Positions 1 through 7,868 of a stretch of 38,527 bases of DNA are shown here, piece after piece. Each line of letters starts with the position of its first letter. Within the stretch, counting starts at the first letter, position 1. The position numbers and the translations under genes are program-made. Below the pieces are notes generated by a model. The model saw nothing but the letters and a program-made list of their open reading frames with translations, was not told the origin of the DNA and made no database searches. The DNA comes from Fervidicola ferrireducens (GTDB lineage: Bacteria; Bacillota; Thermosediminibacteria; Thermosediminibacterales; Thermosediminibacteraceae): NCBI RefSeq assembly GCF_001562425.1, contig NZ_LOED01000023.1, positions 1 through 38,527 of the forward strand, written 5' to 3'.

Positions 1-1382
1 TGCGCCGCTTTCAGGCGGCCAAGCGCACCGCTTACCAGGCCCTGAGGCGGGGGAAAGAGCCTGGAGAAATAGTCAGAGACCTCTACAATAAATTCTTCCC
101 CAACGCACGCTGGTGCCAGTGGGCTGTCGAGGACGCTAAAGCCACAATTGAGAGCCAGAAAGAACAGGTCAAAATGCATGTCGCCGACCTGGAGGCCAAA
201 ATAGAGAAGTCCGAGGAAAAGCTGGAACGCACTAAGGATAAACTTCGCCGACGGGGCATATTAGCCCGGCTAGACAAGCTTCGCGGCAAACTGACCTACT
301 GGAAGGGTTTCCTGGAGAGGGATGAAGTGCCACCTGCTGTGTTTGGCGGCAAGAAAAACCTGCTCCTCCTACAAGAGGGAAAACTTTCTAAAGAAGAGTG
401 GCGGGAACTCAGGTCGAACGCTTTCTATTCCGTAGGCCAGGCCAACCAGAAGGGGCTGGAAGGCCAGTATGGTAATGCCAACACGGAAGTGGTCTTCGAC
501 GAGGTTACCGGTTCCTTCCGCCTCAACGTCTACATACCGCCGGAGCCGGAAGACAAAAGCGGCCGCAGGAGGAAAGAAGAAGACTGGGTTACGGTGCCCC
601 TTGAAATACCTGTTCGTTACCGGAGCATACTCATGCAGCACCTTTTGAGAGCCGGTGCCTATACGGTAAGGGTAGTCCGCAAGAACGGAAGGTTCGATTG
701 TTTTATTTCCTTTCCCCTGGGCGATGACGTGCCTGTAAACAAAGACTTGCCCATGGCAGGAATAGACTTAAACCCCGATGTGGTGGCCGTAACCGTGGCA
801 CTGCCGGACGGCAATTTTCATATCTCACGCTGTTTCCGGTGTCCTGAACTGGTCTACGTTTCCCATGAAAAACGGGAGTGGATAGCCGGAAACCTGGCTA
901 AAGACATAGCCGAATGGCTGGAATCGCTGGGTATAAAGCAGGTAGCCCTGGAAGAGCTGTCCTTTGCCCAGTACCACGACACCAACCGCCTCTTCAACCG
1001 TGTCACCCACAACTTTTGCAAGAGGCTCCTGTTCAACCGGATCGTTGTGGCTTTGAGGAAGAGGGGTATCGCAGTCTTTACCGTATCCGCCAGATTTACT
1101 TCGCTTATCGGTTACTTCAAATACTCACGGGATTACGGCCTTTCCGCCCACCAGGGTGCCGCCTTTGTAATAGCCAGGAGAGCTTTGGGCTTTACCGAGA
1201 AGGTCCCCAAAGAGATCCTGAATAGGCTGTCGCCAAAGGAAGGATGGCAGCATTTCAAGCTTTGGGGCAAGCTCTCCGGACTGTTCAGGGCGGCCAGAAA
1301 GCGGGCGGTAAGGAACGGCCATATGATCCTTGGGTGGAACCCTGAAGAATGGCTCTCTTTCATGTTCGGTAACTCGTCCTAA
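1..1382 (+). CDS. tnpB: TnpB-like RuvC-fold nuclease of an IS605/IS607-type element, 5' end outside window
   Basis: The frame is open from base 3 to the stop at 1380-1382, so the gene starts upstream of the window; an internal ATG at 174 is not the real start. The protein is a TnpB/OrfB relative (transposon-encoded RNA-guided nuclease family, ancestor of Cas12). A lysine/glutamate-rich coiled helical stretch is followed by a FGGKK segment, then RuvC-like blocks: GIDLNPD (first acidic residue), ALEELSF (glutamate), and VSARFTSLIGYFKY leading into AHQGAAFVIARRALGF. In classical TnpB the last block carries an Asp in DxxAA; here the aligned residue is His. The CxxC zinc-ribbon pairs usual between RuvC II and III are absent. 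It is homologous to the gene at 22010-23698 and to the fragment that begins at 38419. Its GC-rich codon use differs from the AT-leaning neighbours, consistent with transfer. Family certain, activity unknown. Confidence 0.85.
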   Translation, partial: RRFQAAKRTAYQALRRGKEPGEIVRDLYNKFFPNARWCQWAVEDAKATIESQKEQVKMHVADLEAKIEKSEEKLERTKDKLRRRGILARLDKLRGKLTYWKGFLERDEVPPAVFGGKKNLLLLQEGKLSKEEWRELRSNAFYSVGQANQKGLEGQYGNANTEVVFDEVTGSFRLNVYIPPEPEDKSGRRRKEEDWVTVPLEIPVRYRSILMQHLLRAGAYTVRVVRKNGRFDCFISFPLGDDVPVNKDLPMAGIDLNPDVVAVTVALPDGNFHISRCFRCPELVYVSHEKREWIAGNLAKDIAEWLESLGIKQVALEELSFAQYHDTNRLFNRVTHNFCKRLLFNRIVVALRKRGIAVFTVSARFTSLIGYFKYSRDYGLSAHQGAAFVIARRALGFTEKVPKEILNRLSPKEGWQHFKLWGKLSGLFRAARKRAVRNGHMILGWNPEEWLSFMFGNSS

Positions 1383-1710
1383 TTGCTAGGTTTAAAGTCT
1401 GCCGCTCTTCCCTGCCGGGCTACCCGGGAGTCCGGCAACACCCTGTGGTGGGGGTTAAGGGGCGGCGGGTAGGCGGGGTAACTCCCCCTCCCGGTATGCG
1501 CCTTAGGGCCAAAGCACGAGGGACGGAAAACGCCGGGAAGCAGCCCGGCAGCTGAGGCCTGAAGCCGGGGAAATGTGGGCCTCCCCATCATAGGATGCCG
1601 GGCTGGCCAGACGGTGACGGAGGTAGCCGTCGGCTCCGACAGTATAGTGCTCGTTGGGGTCTGCACAATGAGTACCTAACAAAGCTATAGATTGTTTAGC
1701 TTTGTATAGG
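1383..1710 (+). ncRNA. Candidate right-end RNA (omega-RNA-like) downstream of tnpB
   Basis: About 300 bases directly after the tnpB stop are GC-rich, have no convincing coding content and are full of short self-complementary G/C blocks (around 1415-1440, 1455-1490 and 1545-1615). They end near a 9-bp inverted repeat, acaaagcta at 1679-1687 and tagctttgt at 1697-1705. In studied TnpB systems the guide RNA (omega-RNA/reRNA) is transcribed from the tnpB 3' end through the right end of the element, with the guide just beyond the boundary. A similar GC-rich block follows the second tnpB at 23699. The position and base composition are seen; the RNA and its ends are inferred. Confidence 0.4.
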
Positions 1711-1864
1711 GAAAATTGACCTCTTGGCAACCAAAATGGCTACCGAAATGGCCTTGGAATTTTCGGCAGGCGGTATCAAAGAGGAAACGGCAACGGCAAC
1801 GGCTTCGGTAGTGGAAGAGCCCATTCGGACAAAATTGAAAATATGGGTGAACATTGAGAATCTG

Positions 1865-1893
1865 GCCGCGCGATTTTGCGCGGCATTATTTTT
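1865..1893 (+). terminator. Rho-independent terminator
   Basis: A perfect 7-bp stem, gccgcgc (1865-1871) and gcgcggc (1878-1884), with a six-base loop is followed by the T-rich tract attattttt. No intact gene reads into it now. The stretch from 1711 to 1864 has an open frame with a repetitive Thr/Ala/Glu-rich translation and no recognisable family. The terminator matters because a group II intron 5' end follows it immediately. Confidence 0.75.
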
Positions 1894-1895
1894 GC

Positions 1896-1918
1896 GTGCG
1901 CCCGGCATGGCATGGGCG
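1896..1918 (+). other. Remnant of a group II intron 5' end
   Basis: The 15 bases gtgcgcccggcatgg at 1896-1910 are identical to the first 15 bases of the intact intron that starts at 10212, and lie just after a terminator hairpin as that intron does. A short duplicated catgg precedes gggcg, and the similarity then ends. Read as the stump of a truncated or deleted class C-like intron copy. The match is seen; the history is inferred. Confidence 0.6.
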
Positions 1919-1975
1919 AAAAATACAAAGTATACTTATAATTTTGTTGATAAAAATGCAAAGTATAGGTTATAA

Positions 1976-2143
1976 TATTACGAGCTCATTCAGGCGGAAG
2001 AACGTCCCCGTGCCAATCTGATTTATTTAAGCTATCCGGTTGAGCTTGATGGCAAAAAGATATTGAAAGCTAAGCCGAAGGTATACATCGCCGATGCGGC
2101 AATTATGCGGAAAGGGAAAAGATTAAGAACTAATATTGCATAA
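1976..2143 (+). pseudogene. Fragment of a DUF4143/COG1373 AAA-type ATPase gene
   Basis: One frame, open from 1976 to the stop at 2141-2143, reads YYELIQAEERPRANLIYLSY, followed by a segment ending in KPKVYIADAAIMRKGKRL. The KVYIADAAI motif is typical of the C-terminal DUF4143 domain of ATP-binding COG1373 proteins. There is no start codon or ribosome site, an in-frame stop lies just upstream, and the ATPase domain is missing. It is therefore an orphan C-terminal scrap left by deletion between mobile elements. Family assignment rests on one short motif. Confidence 0.5.
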
Positions 2144-2148
2144 TGCAA
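2136..2148. promoter_or_regulatory. Candidate activator-binding palindrome upstream of pdxA2
   Basis: The sequence ttgcataatgcaa is a perfect 6-1-6 inverted repeat lying 41 bases upstream of the -24 element at 2190. Sigma-54 activators bind such upstream sites, and the activator gene is next door (3394-5277). A related TGCA-containing inverted repeat lies at 5295-5319 before the second sigma-54 promoter. The palindrome is seen; its role is inferred. Confidence 0.4.
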
Positions 2149-2189
2149 CATCTTTAATGTGAATAAGCGTATTTAGGGAATTTTATGGT

Positions 2190-2205
2190 TGGCATAATTT
2201 TTGCT
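2190..2205 (+). promoter_or_regulatory. Sigma-54 (-24/-12) promoter of pdxA2
   Basis: The sequence tggcataatttttgct fits the RpoN consensus TGGCAC-N5-TTGCW, with the invariant GG and GC at the right spacing. It lies about 57 bases before the pdxA2 start codon. It pairs naturally with the sigma-54 activator encoded directly downstream of pdxA2. Confidence 0.8.
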
Positions 2206-2261
2206 TTATTATCTAATTATGCTATTACAGTTATGAAAAATATGGAAAGGAGAAGCAAGAA

Positions 2262-3296
2262 ATGAGACCTGTAATCGGGATAACGATGGGCGATCCTGCA
2301 GGAATAGGGCCTGAAATAGCCCTAAAAGCTTTGGCAAGAGAAGAAATTTACAAGGAGTGCATTCCCGTTGTCATCGGAGATTACGAGGCTCTGAAAGACG
2401 CGAATGAATTTACGAATTTGCATTTGACGCTTCGGGAAATAAACGATGTGAATGAAGCTCAAGGAATTTATAAAACAGTAGATTACATTAATCTAAACCT
2501 TTTAGCGCCGGGGAGGTGGGAATACAAAAAAGTAAGCGCAACTTGCGGTAACGCTGCTTTTAATTACGTTAAAAAGGCCATAGAGCTGGCTTTGGAAAAT
2601 AAGATACATGCCGTAGTAACAGGGCCGATAAGTAAGGAAGCCATAAATTTGGCCGGCTACCATTATTCGGGTCATACCGAAATATTTGCCGATTTAACGA
2701 ATACGAAAGAATATGCCATGATGCTGGCAAACGACAATTTGAAGGTTGTCCACGTGACGACTCACGTTTCTTTGCGAAAAGCCTGCGATTTAATCACGAA
2801 AGAGCGGGTGTATAAGGTAATAAGGCTTGCAAATGATGCAATGAAGATGCTGGATGTGGAAAGCCCCCGCATTGCGGTTGCGGGGTTGAACCCGCATAGT
2901 TCAGAAAATGGCCTTTTTGGCGACGAGGAAGAAAAGTATATAATCCCCGCCATTGAGGAGGCAAAAAAAGAAGGCATCGATGTGGAAGGCCCAGTGCCGC
3001 CGGATACCGTATTTGTAAAGGCGCTGTCGGGTCAGTACGATGTGGTCGTGGCGATGTATCACGATCAAGGGCACATTCCGGTTAAATTGACGGGATTTAA
3101 GATTGACGCGAAGACTGGAAGGTTTACCGAGGTAAAAGGGATAAATTGTACGCTCGGACTTCCTATAATCCGCACTTCGGTGGACCATGGGACGGCGTTT
3201 GGAAAAGCAGGAGAGGGAAGGGCAAACGAGGAAAGTTTGGTAGATGCCATTAAGATGGCTGTTAAAATGGCAAGATATAAGTTTCAAATAAAGTAA
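2262..3296 (+). CDS. pdxA2: PdxA-family 4-phospho-D-threonate/erythronate 3-dehydrogenase (PdxA2-like)
   Basis: This 344-residue protein is full length for the PdxA family, which uses NAD to oxidise 4-phospho-hydroxy acids with loss of CO2. It starts GITMGDPAGIGPEIALKAL. The metal-binding histidines sit in SGHTEIF, AMYHDQGHIPVK and RTSVDHGTAFGKAG. PdxA proper acts in vitamin B6 synthesis. Here the gene lies with a DUF1537 kinase, an acid-sugar permease and a sigma-54 activator, the context known for PdxA2, which converts 4-phospho-threonate or -erythronate to dihydroxyacetone phosphate. A Shine-Dalgarno site (ggaaaggag) precedes the ATG. It has its own sigma-54 promoter and a terminator right after it, so it is a single-gene unit. 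Catabolic PdxA2 is much more likely than biosynthetic PdxA, but the exact substrate stereochemistry cannot be read. Confidence 0.85.
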   Translation: MRPVIGITMGDPAGIGPEIALKALAREEIYKECIPVVIGDYEALKDANEFTNLHLTLREINDVNEAQGIYKTVDYINLNLLAPGRWEYKKVSATCGNAAFNYVKKAIELALENKIHAVVTGPISKEAINLAGYHYSGHTEIFADLTNTKEYAMMLANDNLKVVHVTTHVSLRKACDLITKERVYKVIRLANDAMKMLDVESPRIAVAGLNPHSSENGLFGDEEEKYIIPAIEEAKKEGIDVEGPVPPDTVFVKALSGQYDVVVAMYHDQGHIPVKLTGFKIDAKTGRFTEVKGINCTLGLPIIRTSVDHGTAFGKAGEGRANEESLVDAIKMAVKMARYKFQIK

Positions 3297-3308
3297 ATTT
3301 TGTCATTG

Positions 3309-3336
3309 AAAAACCCCGGTATTTGGGGTTTTTTTT
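3309..3336 (+). terminator. Rho-independent terminator after pdxA2
   Basis: The stem aaaaacccc (3309-3317) and ggggttttt (3325-3333), with a seven-base loop, runs into a T tract 12 bases after the pdxA2 stop. Confidence 0.85.
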
Positions 3337-3393
3337 ATTTATTGAAAGGATTTTTCGTTTGATATGAAGAAAATTAAATGAGGGGTTTTTGCG

Positions 3394-5277
3394 ATGAAAA
3401 TAGGGCTTATCGCACCTTACCGGGACTTACTCGATATGGCCTTGAATGTGAAAAACGAGCTGGGCGTGGATATACGCATAGAGCTTGGAGATTTGAGCGA
3501 GGGAGTTAAAGTGGCAAAGGAATGGGAAAAAGAGGGATTCGATGTCATAATAAGTCGCGGCGGCACTTATCAGCTCATAAAAGAGGCGGTTTCGGTTCCG
3601 GTTGTGGAAATAAAGGTAAACGCTTATGATATTTTAAGGCAGTTTAAAGGACTACTCGGCTACAAAGAAGTCATAGGTGTGGCTGGGTACAAAAACGTTA
3701 TATATGGTTGTGAGGTTATAGGTGAGGTGCTGAACCTTAATATTGTCAAAATCGTGATAGAAAAAGAGGAAATAGGGCCAAAGCAAGTGAAAGAGGCGAA
3801 GGAAAAAGGGATAAAGATAATCATAGGCGATACGATTGGAGCTCGCAGTGCAAAGGAGCTCGGTTTAGAAAGCAGGCTTATAACTTCGGGAAAAGAGGCC
3901 ATAGCTTCCGCCGTGAATGAAGCTTTCAGGCTGGCGGAGGCCATCAAGGCCGAAAAAGAAAGGACGGAAAAGATTAAAACCATAGTGGATTTTGTTCACG
4001 ACGGTATAATAGCGGTAGACAAAGATGGAAGAATTTCCATATACAACAGAATGGCGGAAGGAATTTTTAAATTGCCGTCGGACAAGGTTTTGGGCAAGAA
4101 GGTGGAAAAAGTTATACCCAATACCAAACTTTACGAAGTGCTGAAGACCGGAAAACCCCAGATAGGTCAACTTCAGAAAGTTTCGGATACCATGATAGTG
4201 ACCAACAGGGTGCCCGTTATTGTAAACGATGAAATCGTAGGAGCTGTTGCCACCTTTCAGGAGGTGGCGACCTTACAAAAAATGGAACACAGCATAAGGA
4301 GGAAGCTGTCGGATAGGGGCCTTGTTGCCGAGTACAGTTTCGACGATATTTTGTACAAAAGCAAAAAAATGGGCGATGTGATAAGGCAAGCCCAGAAGTA
4401 TGCGCTATTAGATTCCACGGTGTTGATAGTAGGTGAGACGGGGACCGGAAAAGAGCTTTTCGCCCAGAGCATCCACAATGCCAGCTTGAGGAAAAATGGT
4501 CCTTTTGTTGCTATAAACTGTGCGGCGCTGCCGGAAAATCTTCTCGAAAGCGAGCTTTTCGGTTATGCAGAAGGTGCTTTTACAGGTGCGGTGAAAGGAG
4601 GAAAGGCGGGGCTCTTCGAACTTGCCCATGGAGGAACGATCTTTCTCGATGAGATAGGGGAGATGCCCGTAGGACTTCAGGCTAAACTTCTCAGGGTAAT
4701 TCAAGAGAGAAAGGTGAGGAGGATAGGGGACGATAAATTAATCCCAGTGGATGTCAGGATAATATGTGCTACGAATAGAAATCTTTTGGAGATGGTTAAA
4801 GAGGGAAGATTCCGGGAGGACCTTTTTTACCGGATAAATGTGCTCAATATAAATATCCCTCCCTTAAGGGAGAGGAAGGAAGATCTGGATGTTCTGGTCC
4901 CTCATTTGATAAAAAAACATGCGGCAAGATGCAGGAAAAACGTAAAAGGCATAACTTCGAGAGCGATGGATGTTTTAAAGACCTTTGATTACCCGGGAAA
5001 TGTCAGGGAACTTGAGAGTATAATCGAAAGGGCTGTTGCCCTTTGCGATGAAATGTGGATAGACGTGGGGGATGTTAAATTTAGCTGCGATGCCGATGAA
5101 CATAAGGCTGGCAATGAATTATATAAAGACTGGAGTTGCGATGTAAAACCCTTGGAATTTGTGGAGAGAGAATATATAAAAAAAGCTTTGGAGTTGACGG
5201 GCGGTAATATATCGGAGGCTGCAAGAAGGTTGGGGATTAACAGAACAACCCTTTGGAGAAAATTAAAAAAGCAATGA
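3394..5277 (+). CDS. PrpR-type sigma-54-dependent transcriptional activator
   Basis: The 627-residue protein has four parts: a PrpR_N-like sensor (about residues 1-180), a PAS-like module (about 200-310), a sigma-54 AAA+ domain, and a C-terminal Fis-type helix-turn-helix (about 585-627, with GGNISEAARRLGINRTTLWR). Walker A GETGTGKE lies near residue 347, the sigma-54 contact loop GAFTGA near 394, and Walker B is in GGTIFLDEIGEM. Family knowledge: PrpR_N domains sense a small metabolite, and the AAA+ ring then opens sigma-54 promoters. The only two clear -24/-12 promoters seen in the window flank this gene (2190 and 5390), so it very likely controls pdxA2 and the uxaA-kdgT-dtnK operon. The inducer is probably a tetronate or its phosphate (inference). 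No sigma-54 promoter was found for the regulator itself. Confidence 0.88.
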   Translation: MKIGLIAPYRDLLDMALNVKNELGVDIRIELGDLSEGVKVAKEWEKEGFDVIISRGGTYQLIKEAVSVPVVEIKVNAYDILRQFKGLLGYKEVIGVAGYKNVIYGCEVIGEVLNLNIVKIVIEKEEIGPKQVKEAKEKGIKIIIGDTIGARSAKELGLESRLITSGKEAIASAVNEAFRLAEAIKAEKERTEKIKTIVDFVHDGIIAVDKDGRISIYNRMAEGIFKLPSDKVLGKKVEKVIPNTKLYEVLKTGKPQIGQLQKVSDTMIVTNRVPVIVNDEIVGAVATFQEVATLQKMEHSIRRKLSDRGLVAEYSFDDILYKSKKMGDVIRQAQKYALLDSTVLIVGETGTGKELFAQSIHNASLRKNGPFVAINCAALPENLLESELFGYAEGAFTGAVKGGKAGLFELAHGGTIFLDEIGEMPVGLQAKLLRVIQERKVRRIGDDKLIPVDVRIICATNRNLLEMVKEGRFREDLFYRINVLNINIPPLRERKEDLDVLVPHLIKKHAARCRKNVKGITSRAMDVLKTFDYPGNVRELESIIERAVALCDEMWIDVGDVKFSCDADEHKAGNELYKDWSCDVKPLEFVEREYIKKALELTGGNISEAARRLGINRTTLWRKLKKQ

Positions 5278-5294
5278 ATGGAAGATCGTAGGGG

Positions 5295-5328
5295 CAGTTG
5301 ATGCATTTTGCATCAACTGATTTTTTTT
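5295..5328 (+). terminator. Terminator after the activator gene; possibly also an activator site
   Basis: A perfect 10-bp stem, cagttgatgc (5295-5304) and gcatcaactg (5310-5319), is followed by attttttttg, a standard intrinsic terminator 18 bases after the activator stop. As DNA, the same inverted repeat lies about 70 bases upstream of the second sigma-54 promoter and shares the TTGCAT/ATGCA core with the palindrome at 2136-2148. It may therefore double as an upstream activating site. The terminator role is secure; the second role is inference. Confidence 0.8.
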
Positions 5329-5389
5329 GCAATAGTACACCGAAGTTTTTTAACCCGGCAAACAGCATTTTTTTTAAGATTTTGGGCTT

Positions 5390-5405
5390 TGGCATATTAA
5401 TTGCA
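5390..5405 (+). promoter_or_regulatory. Sigma-54 (-24/-12) promoter of the uxaA-kdgT-dtnK operon
   Basis: The sequence tggcatattaattgca matches TGGCAC-N5-TTGCA with correct GG/GC spacing and closely resembles the promoter at 2190. The first gene of the operon starts 27 bases downstream, after a strong ggaggtgat ribosome site. Confidence 0.85.
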
Positions 5406-5432
5406 AGATTATATTTTTCGGAGGTGATATTC

Positions 5433-5735
5433 ATGAAGAAATTGGCGGTGGTTATAAACCCTAAGGACAATGTGGCCACTGCGGTGCAGGACCTAAAGAA
5501 AGGGCAGGAGGTGAATGTGGATTTAGATGGCAAAATAGTTAAGGTGAATTTGCTCGATGACATTCCATTCGGCCACAAATTTGCCCTCGTGGATATTGAC
5601 CTGGGAAAAGAAGTAATCAAGTACGGTGAAGTAATAGGTAGAACCACGCGCCCCATAAAAACAGGAGAGCACGTCCACGTTCATAATTTTGAAAGCCTGA
5701 GGGGAAGAGGAGACTGGGAGGAGGAAGGAAGATGA
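5433..5735 (+). CDS. UxaA-like hydro-lyase, small (SAF-domain) subunit
   Basis: This 100-residue protein is the N-terminal SAF-type domain of the altronate/galactarate dehydratase family, encoded as a separate subunit. The family signature is LDDIPFGHKFALVDIDLGKEVIKYGEVIG, with the ending IKTGEHVHVHN, where histidines near the C-terminus help the active site. The start at ATG 5433 is chosen for the ggaggtgat ribosome site; an upstream extension of the frame would run through the promoter and terminator. It overlaps the large-subunit gene by four bases (ATGA), indicating translational coupling and a 1:1 complex. Known members dehydrate six-carbon sugar acids; given the neighbours, the substrate here may be a four-carbon acid. 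Confidence 0.82.
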   Translation: MKKLAVVINPKDNVATAVQDLKKGQEVNVDLDGKIVKVNLLDDIPFGHKFALVDIDLGKEVIKYGEVIGRTTRPIKTGEHVHVHNFESLRGRGDWEEEGR

Positions 5736-6889
5736 AAATATTAGGTTATGTAAGGCCCGACGGAAAGGTAGGAATAAGAAATCATATCCTTGTAATACCC
5801 TCGTCGGTATGTGCGAGCGAAGTGGCGATGCGTATAGCTTCGCATGTAGAAGGAGCTGTCGCAATTCCCAATCAGCACGGCTGCTGTCAGATAGGTGCGG
5901 ATTTAGAGCTTACTACAAAAACATTAATAGGCCTTGGGAAAAACCCCAACGTTGCTGCGGCTTTAGTCGTGGGGCTTGGATGTGAAGGCGTCCCCACCGA
6001 AAAAGTTGCTGAGGAGATTGCAAAGACCGGAAAAAGGGTAGAATATATAATAATTCAGGATTGCGGCGGCACTTTAAAGGCAGAAGAAGCTGGGACCAGA
6101 ATAGTAAGGGATATGGCCCAGGAGGTTGTACAGCTTAAACGGGAAGAGGTAGATATATCCAATTTGATTTACGCCGTAGAGTGCGGAGGTTCCGATACGA
6201 CTTCGGGGCTTGCTTCCAATCCGGTAGCGGGGTACGTGTCGGACAAGATAGTCGATTTGGGCGGAACTTCGATGTTTTCGGAAACAACAGAGATTATAGG
6301 TGCCGAACATTTGCTGGCAAAGCGCGCGGTAAATGAAGAAGTTGCAAGAAAGCTTTTGGATATGGTGAGAAGGTGCGAAGAAAAGGCAAAAACCATGGGT
6401 GTGGATATGAGAGGGGGACAGCCGACCCCCGGAAACATTGAAGGAGGCATAAGCACCATCGAGGAAAAGTCGCTCGGGTGTATATACAAAGGTGGCACGA
6501 AGCCCGTCCAAGGGGTTTTGGAATACGGCGAAGAGCCAAAAGGCAAAGGGCTTTACATTATGGACACTCCCGGTCAGGACATAGAGTCCATTACCGGCAT
6601 GACCGCAGGAGGAGCTCAAATAGTAGTATTTACTACAGGCAGAGGAACTCCTACAGGCTCACCTATTGCTCCGGTTATAAAGATTACTGCGAATCCCGAA
6701 ACGTATAAGAAAATGATGGACAACATCGATTTTTACGCCGGGACCATAGTGGAAGGCGATGAAACCATAAAAGATGTGGGCGAAAGGTTATTCAAAGAGC
6801 TCATCGAGGTGTGCAACGGCAAGCTTACGAAGGCGGAAGCCTTAAAACACAGGGAATTCGGTATGTATAAGCTGATTTCTACTTTTTAA
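5732..6889 (+). CDS. UxaA-like hydro-lyase, large (catalytic) subunit
   Basis: The 385-residue protein matches the catalytic portion of the altronate dehydratase/UxaA family. It begins with RPDGKVGIRNHILVIPSSVC and carries the conserved NQHGCCQIGAD, VVGLGCEGV and VECGGSDTTSGLASNP blocks, whose cysteines and histidine hold the catalytic metal, and later TGRGTPTGSPIAPVIKITAN. With the small subunit it should eliminate water from the 2,3-position of a sugar acid to give a 2-keto-3-deoxy acid. The permease after it belongs to the 2-keto-3-deoxygluconate family, so a hexonate route is also possible. There is no uronate isomerase, mannonate/altronate oxidoreductase or KDG aldolase nearby, so the classical hexuronate pathway is not supported by this window. 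Confidence 0.85.
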   Translation: MKILGYVRPDGKVGIRNHILVIPSSVCASEVAMRIASHVEGAVAIPNQHGCCQIGADLELTTKTLIGLGKNPNVAAALVVGLGCEGVPTEKVAEEIAKTGKRVEYIIIQDCGGTLKAEEAGTRIVRDMAQEVVQLKREEVDISNLIYAVECGGSDTTSGLASNPVAGYVSDKIVDLGGTSMFSETTEIIGAEHLLAKRAVNEEVARKLLDMVRRCEEKAKTMGVDMRGGQPTPGNIEGGISTIEEKSLGCIYKGGTKPVQGVLEYGEEPKGKGLYIMDTPGQDIESITGMTAGGAQIVVFTTGRGTPTGSPIAPVIKITANPETYKKMMDNIDFYAGTIVEGDETIKDVGERLFKELIEVCNGKLTKAEALKHREFGMYKLISTF

Positions 6890-6905
6890 GAGGAGGGAAA
6901 GGCTG

Positions 6906-7868
6906 GTGAAGATCCTTAAGGCTATCGAACGAATCCCGGGGGGACTTATGGTTGTTCCCCTCCTTTTGGGAGCCATAATAAATACGTTTTTCCCCCAGGC
7001 TTTACAAATAGGGGGATTTACCACAGCTCTATTTAAACAGGGGGCCATGCCCCTGATTGGACTTTTCCTGCTCTGCAACGGAGCGCAGATTACATTAAGA
7101 GAAGCCGGAGTTTCTCTGAGCAAGGGTGTCGCCCTAACCGCAGTAAAGTTTTTTATCGGCGCTGCTTTAGGGTGGGTCGTAGGTAAATTCATGGGACCTA
7201 CAGGTTTACTTGGATTATCATCGCTTGCCATTATTGCGGCAGTAACCAATTCCAATGGGGGACTGTATACGGCGCTTGCTTCGCAGTACGGCGATCCGAC
7301 GGATGTGGGTGCGATAGCTATCCTTTCGATAAACGACGGACCGTTCCTCACGATGGTGGCTATGGGAGCAACGGGCCTTGCCAACATTCCTTTTATAGCA
7401 CTGGTCGCCGTGGTTATTCCGATTTTAGTGGGAATGATACTAGGCAATTTGGATGAAGAATGGAAAAAATTTCTAGCTCCCGGGCAAAAGTTGTTGATTC
7501 CGTTTTTTGCATTTCCTTTAGGGGCAGCTTTAGATTTTAGGACAATTCTTAAAGCGGGATTTCCAGGAATATTATTAGGTGTCTTGACAGTTGTGCTCAC
7601 AGGCTTGGGAGGTTATCTTACCATTAAGTATATTTTCCGTGAAAATAAAGGGGTCGGAGCTGCCATTGGAACGACCGCAGGTAATGCAGTTGCAACTCCT
7701 GCCGCCGTCGCTGCCGTAGACCCGACTTTAGAGCCTTTGGTGGCCGCTGCAACGGCTCAAGTTGCGGCGTCGGTCATAATTACAGCGATTTTATGTCCCC
7801 TTCTGGTATCCTACCTTGATAAAATTGAACGCGGGAAAAATTTAGCAGGGAGAGAGAAGGTTGTTTAA
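6906..7868 (+). CDS. kdgT: KdgT-family 2-keto-3-deoxygluconate-type permease
   Basis: The 320-residue hydrophobic protein has about ten membrane segments and the KdgT signatures ERIPGGLMVVPLLLGAIINT at the start, NSNGGLYTALASQYGD in the middle and GTTAGNAVATPAAVAAVDPT near the end. Family members carry 2-keto-3-deoxygluconate with protons; related copies beside DUF1537 kinases are thought to import tetronates. The start is GTG at 6906 after an aggaggg site, 16 bases past the dehydratase stop. Its 3' end overlaps the kinase gene by eight bases. It sits in the inner membrane, and the substrate is inferred from its neighbours. Confidence 0.87.
   Translation: MKILKAIERIPGGLMVVPLLLGAIINTFFPQALQIGGFTTALFKQGAMPLIGLFLLCNGAQITLREAGVSLSKGVALTAVKFFIGAALGWVVGKFMGPTGLLGLSSLAIIAAVTNSNGGLYTALASQYGDPTDVGAIAILSINDGPFLTMVAMGATGLANIPFIALVAVVIPILVGMILGNLDEEWKKFLAPGQKLLIPFFAFPLGAALDFRTILKAGFPGILLGVLTVVLTGLGGYLTIKYIFRENKGVGAAIGTTAGNAVATPAAVAAVDPTLEPLVAAATAQVAASVIITAILCPLLVSYLDKIERGKNLAGREKVV

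Noticed and set aside
1724-1975. Open frame with a repetitive Thr/Ala-rich N-terminus
   Set aside because: It runs through the terminator hairpin and the intron stump, has no ribosome site and resembles no family.
2262-3296. Vitamin B6 biosynthetic PdxA
   Set aside because: The kinase, permease, activator and sigma-54 promoter context fits catabolic PdxA2; no other B6 genes are near.
5433-7868. Classical hexuronate (altronate to KDG) pathway
   Set aside because: No uronate isomerase, altronate oxidoreductase, KDG kinase or aldolase is present, and the kinase is of the DUF1537 type.
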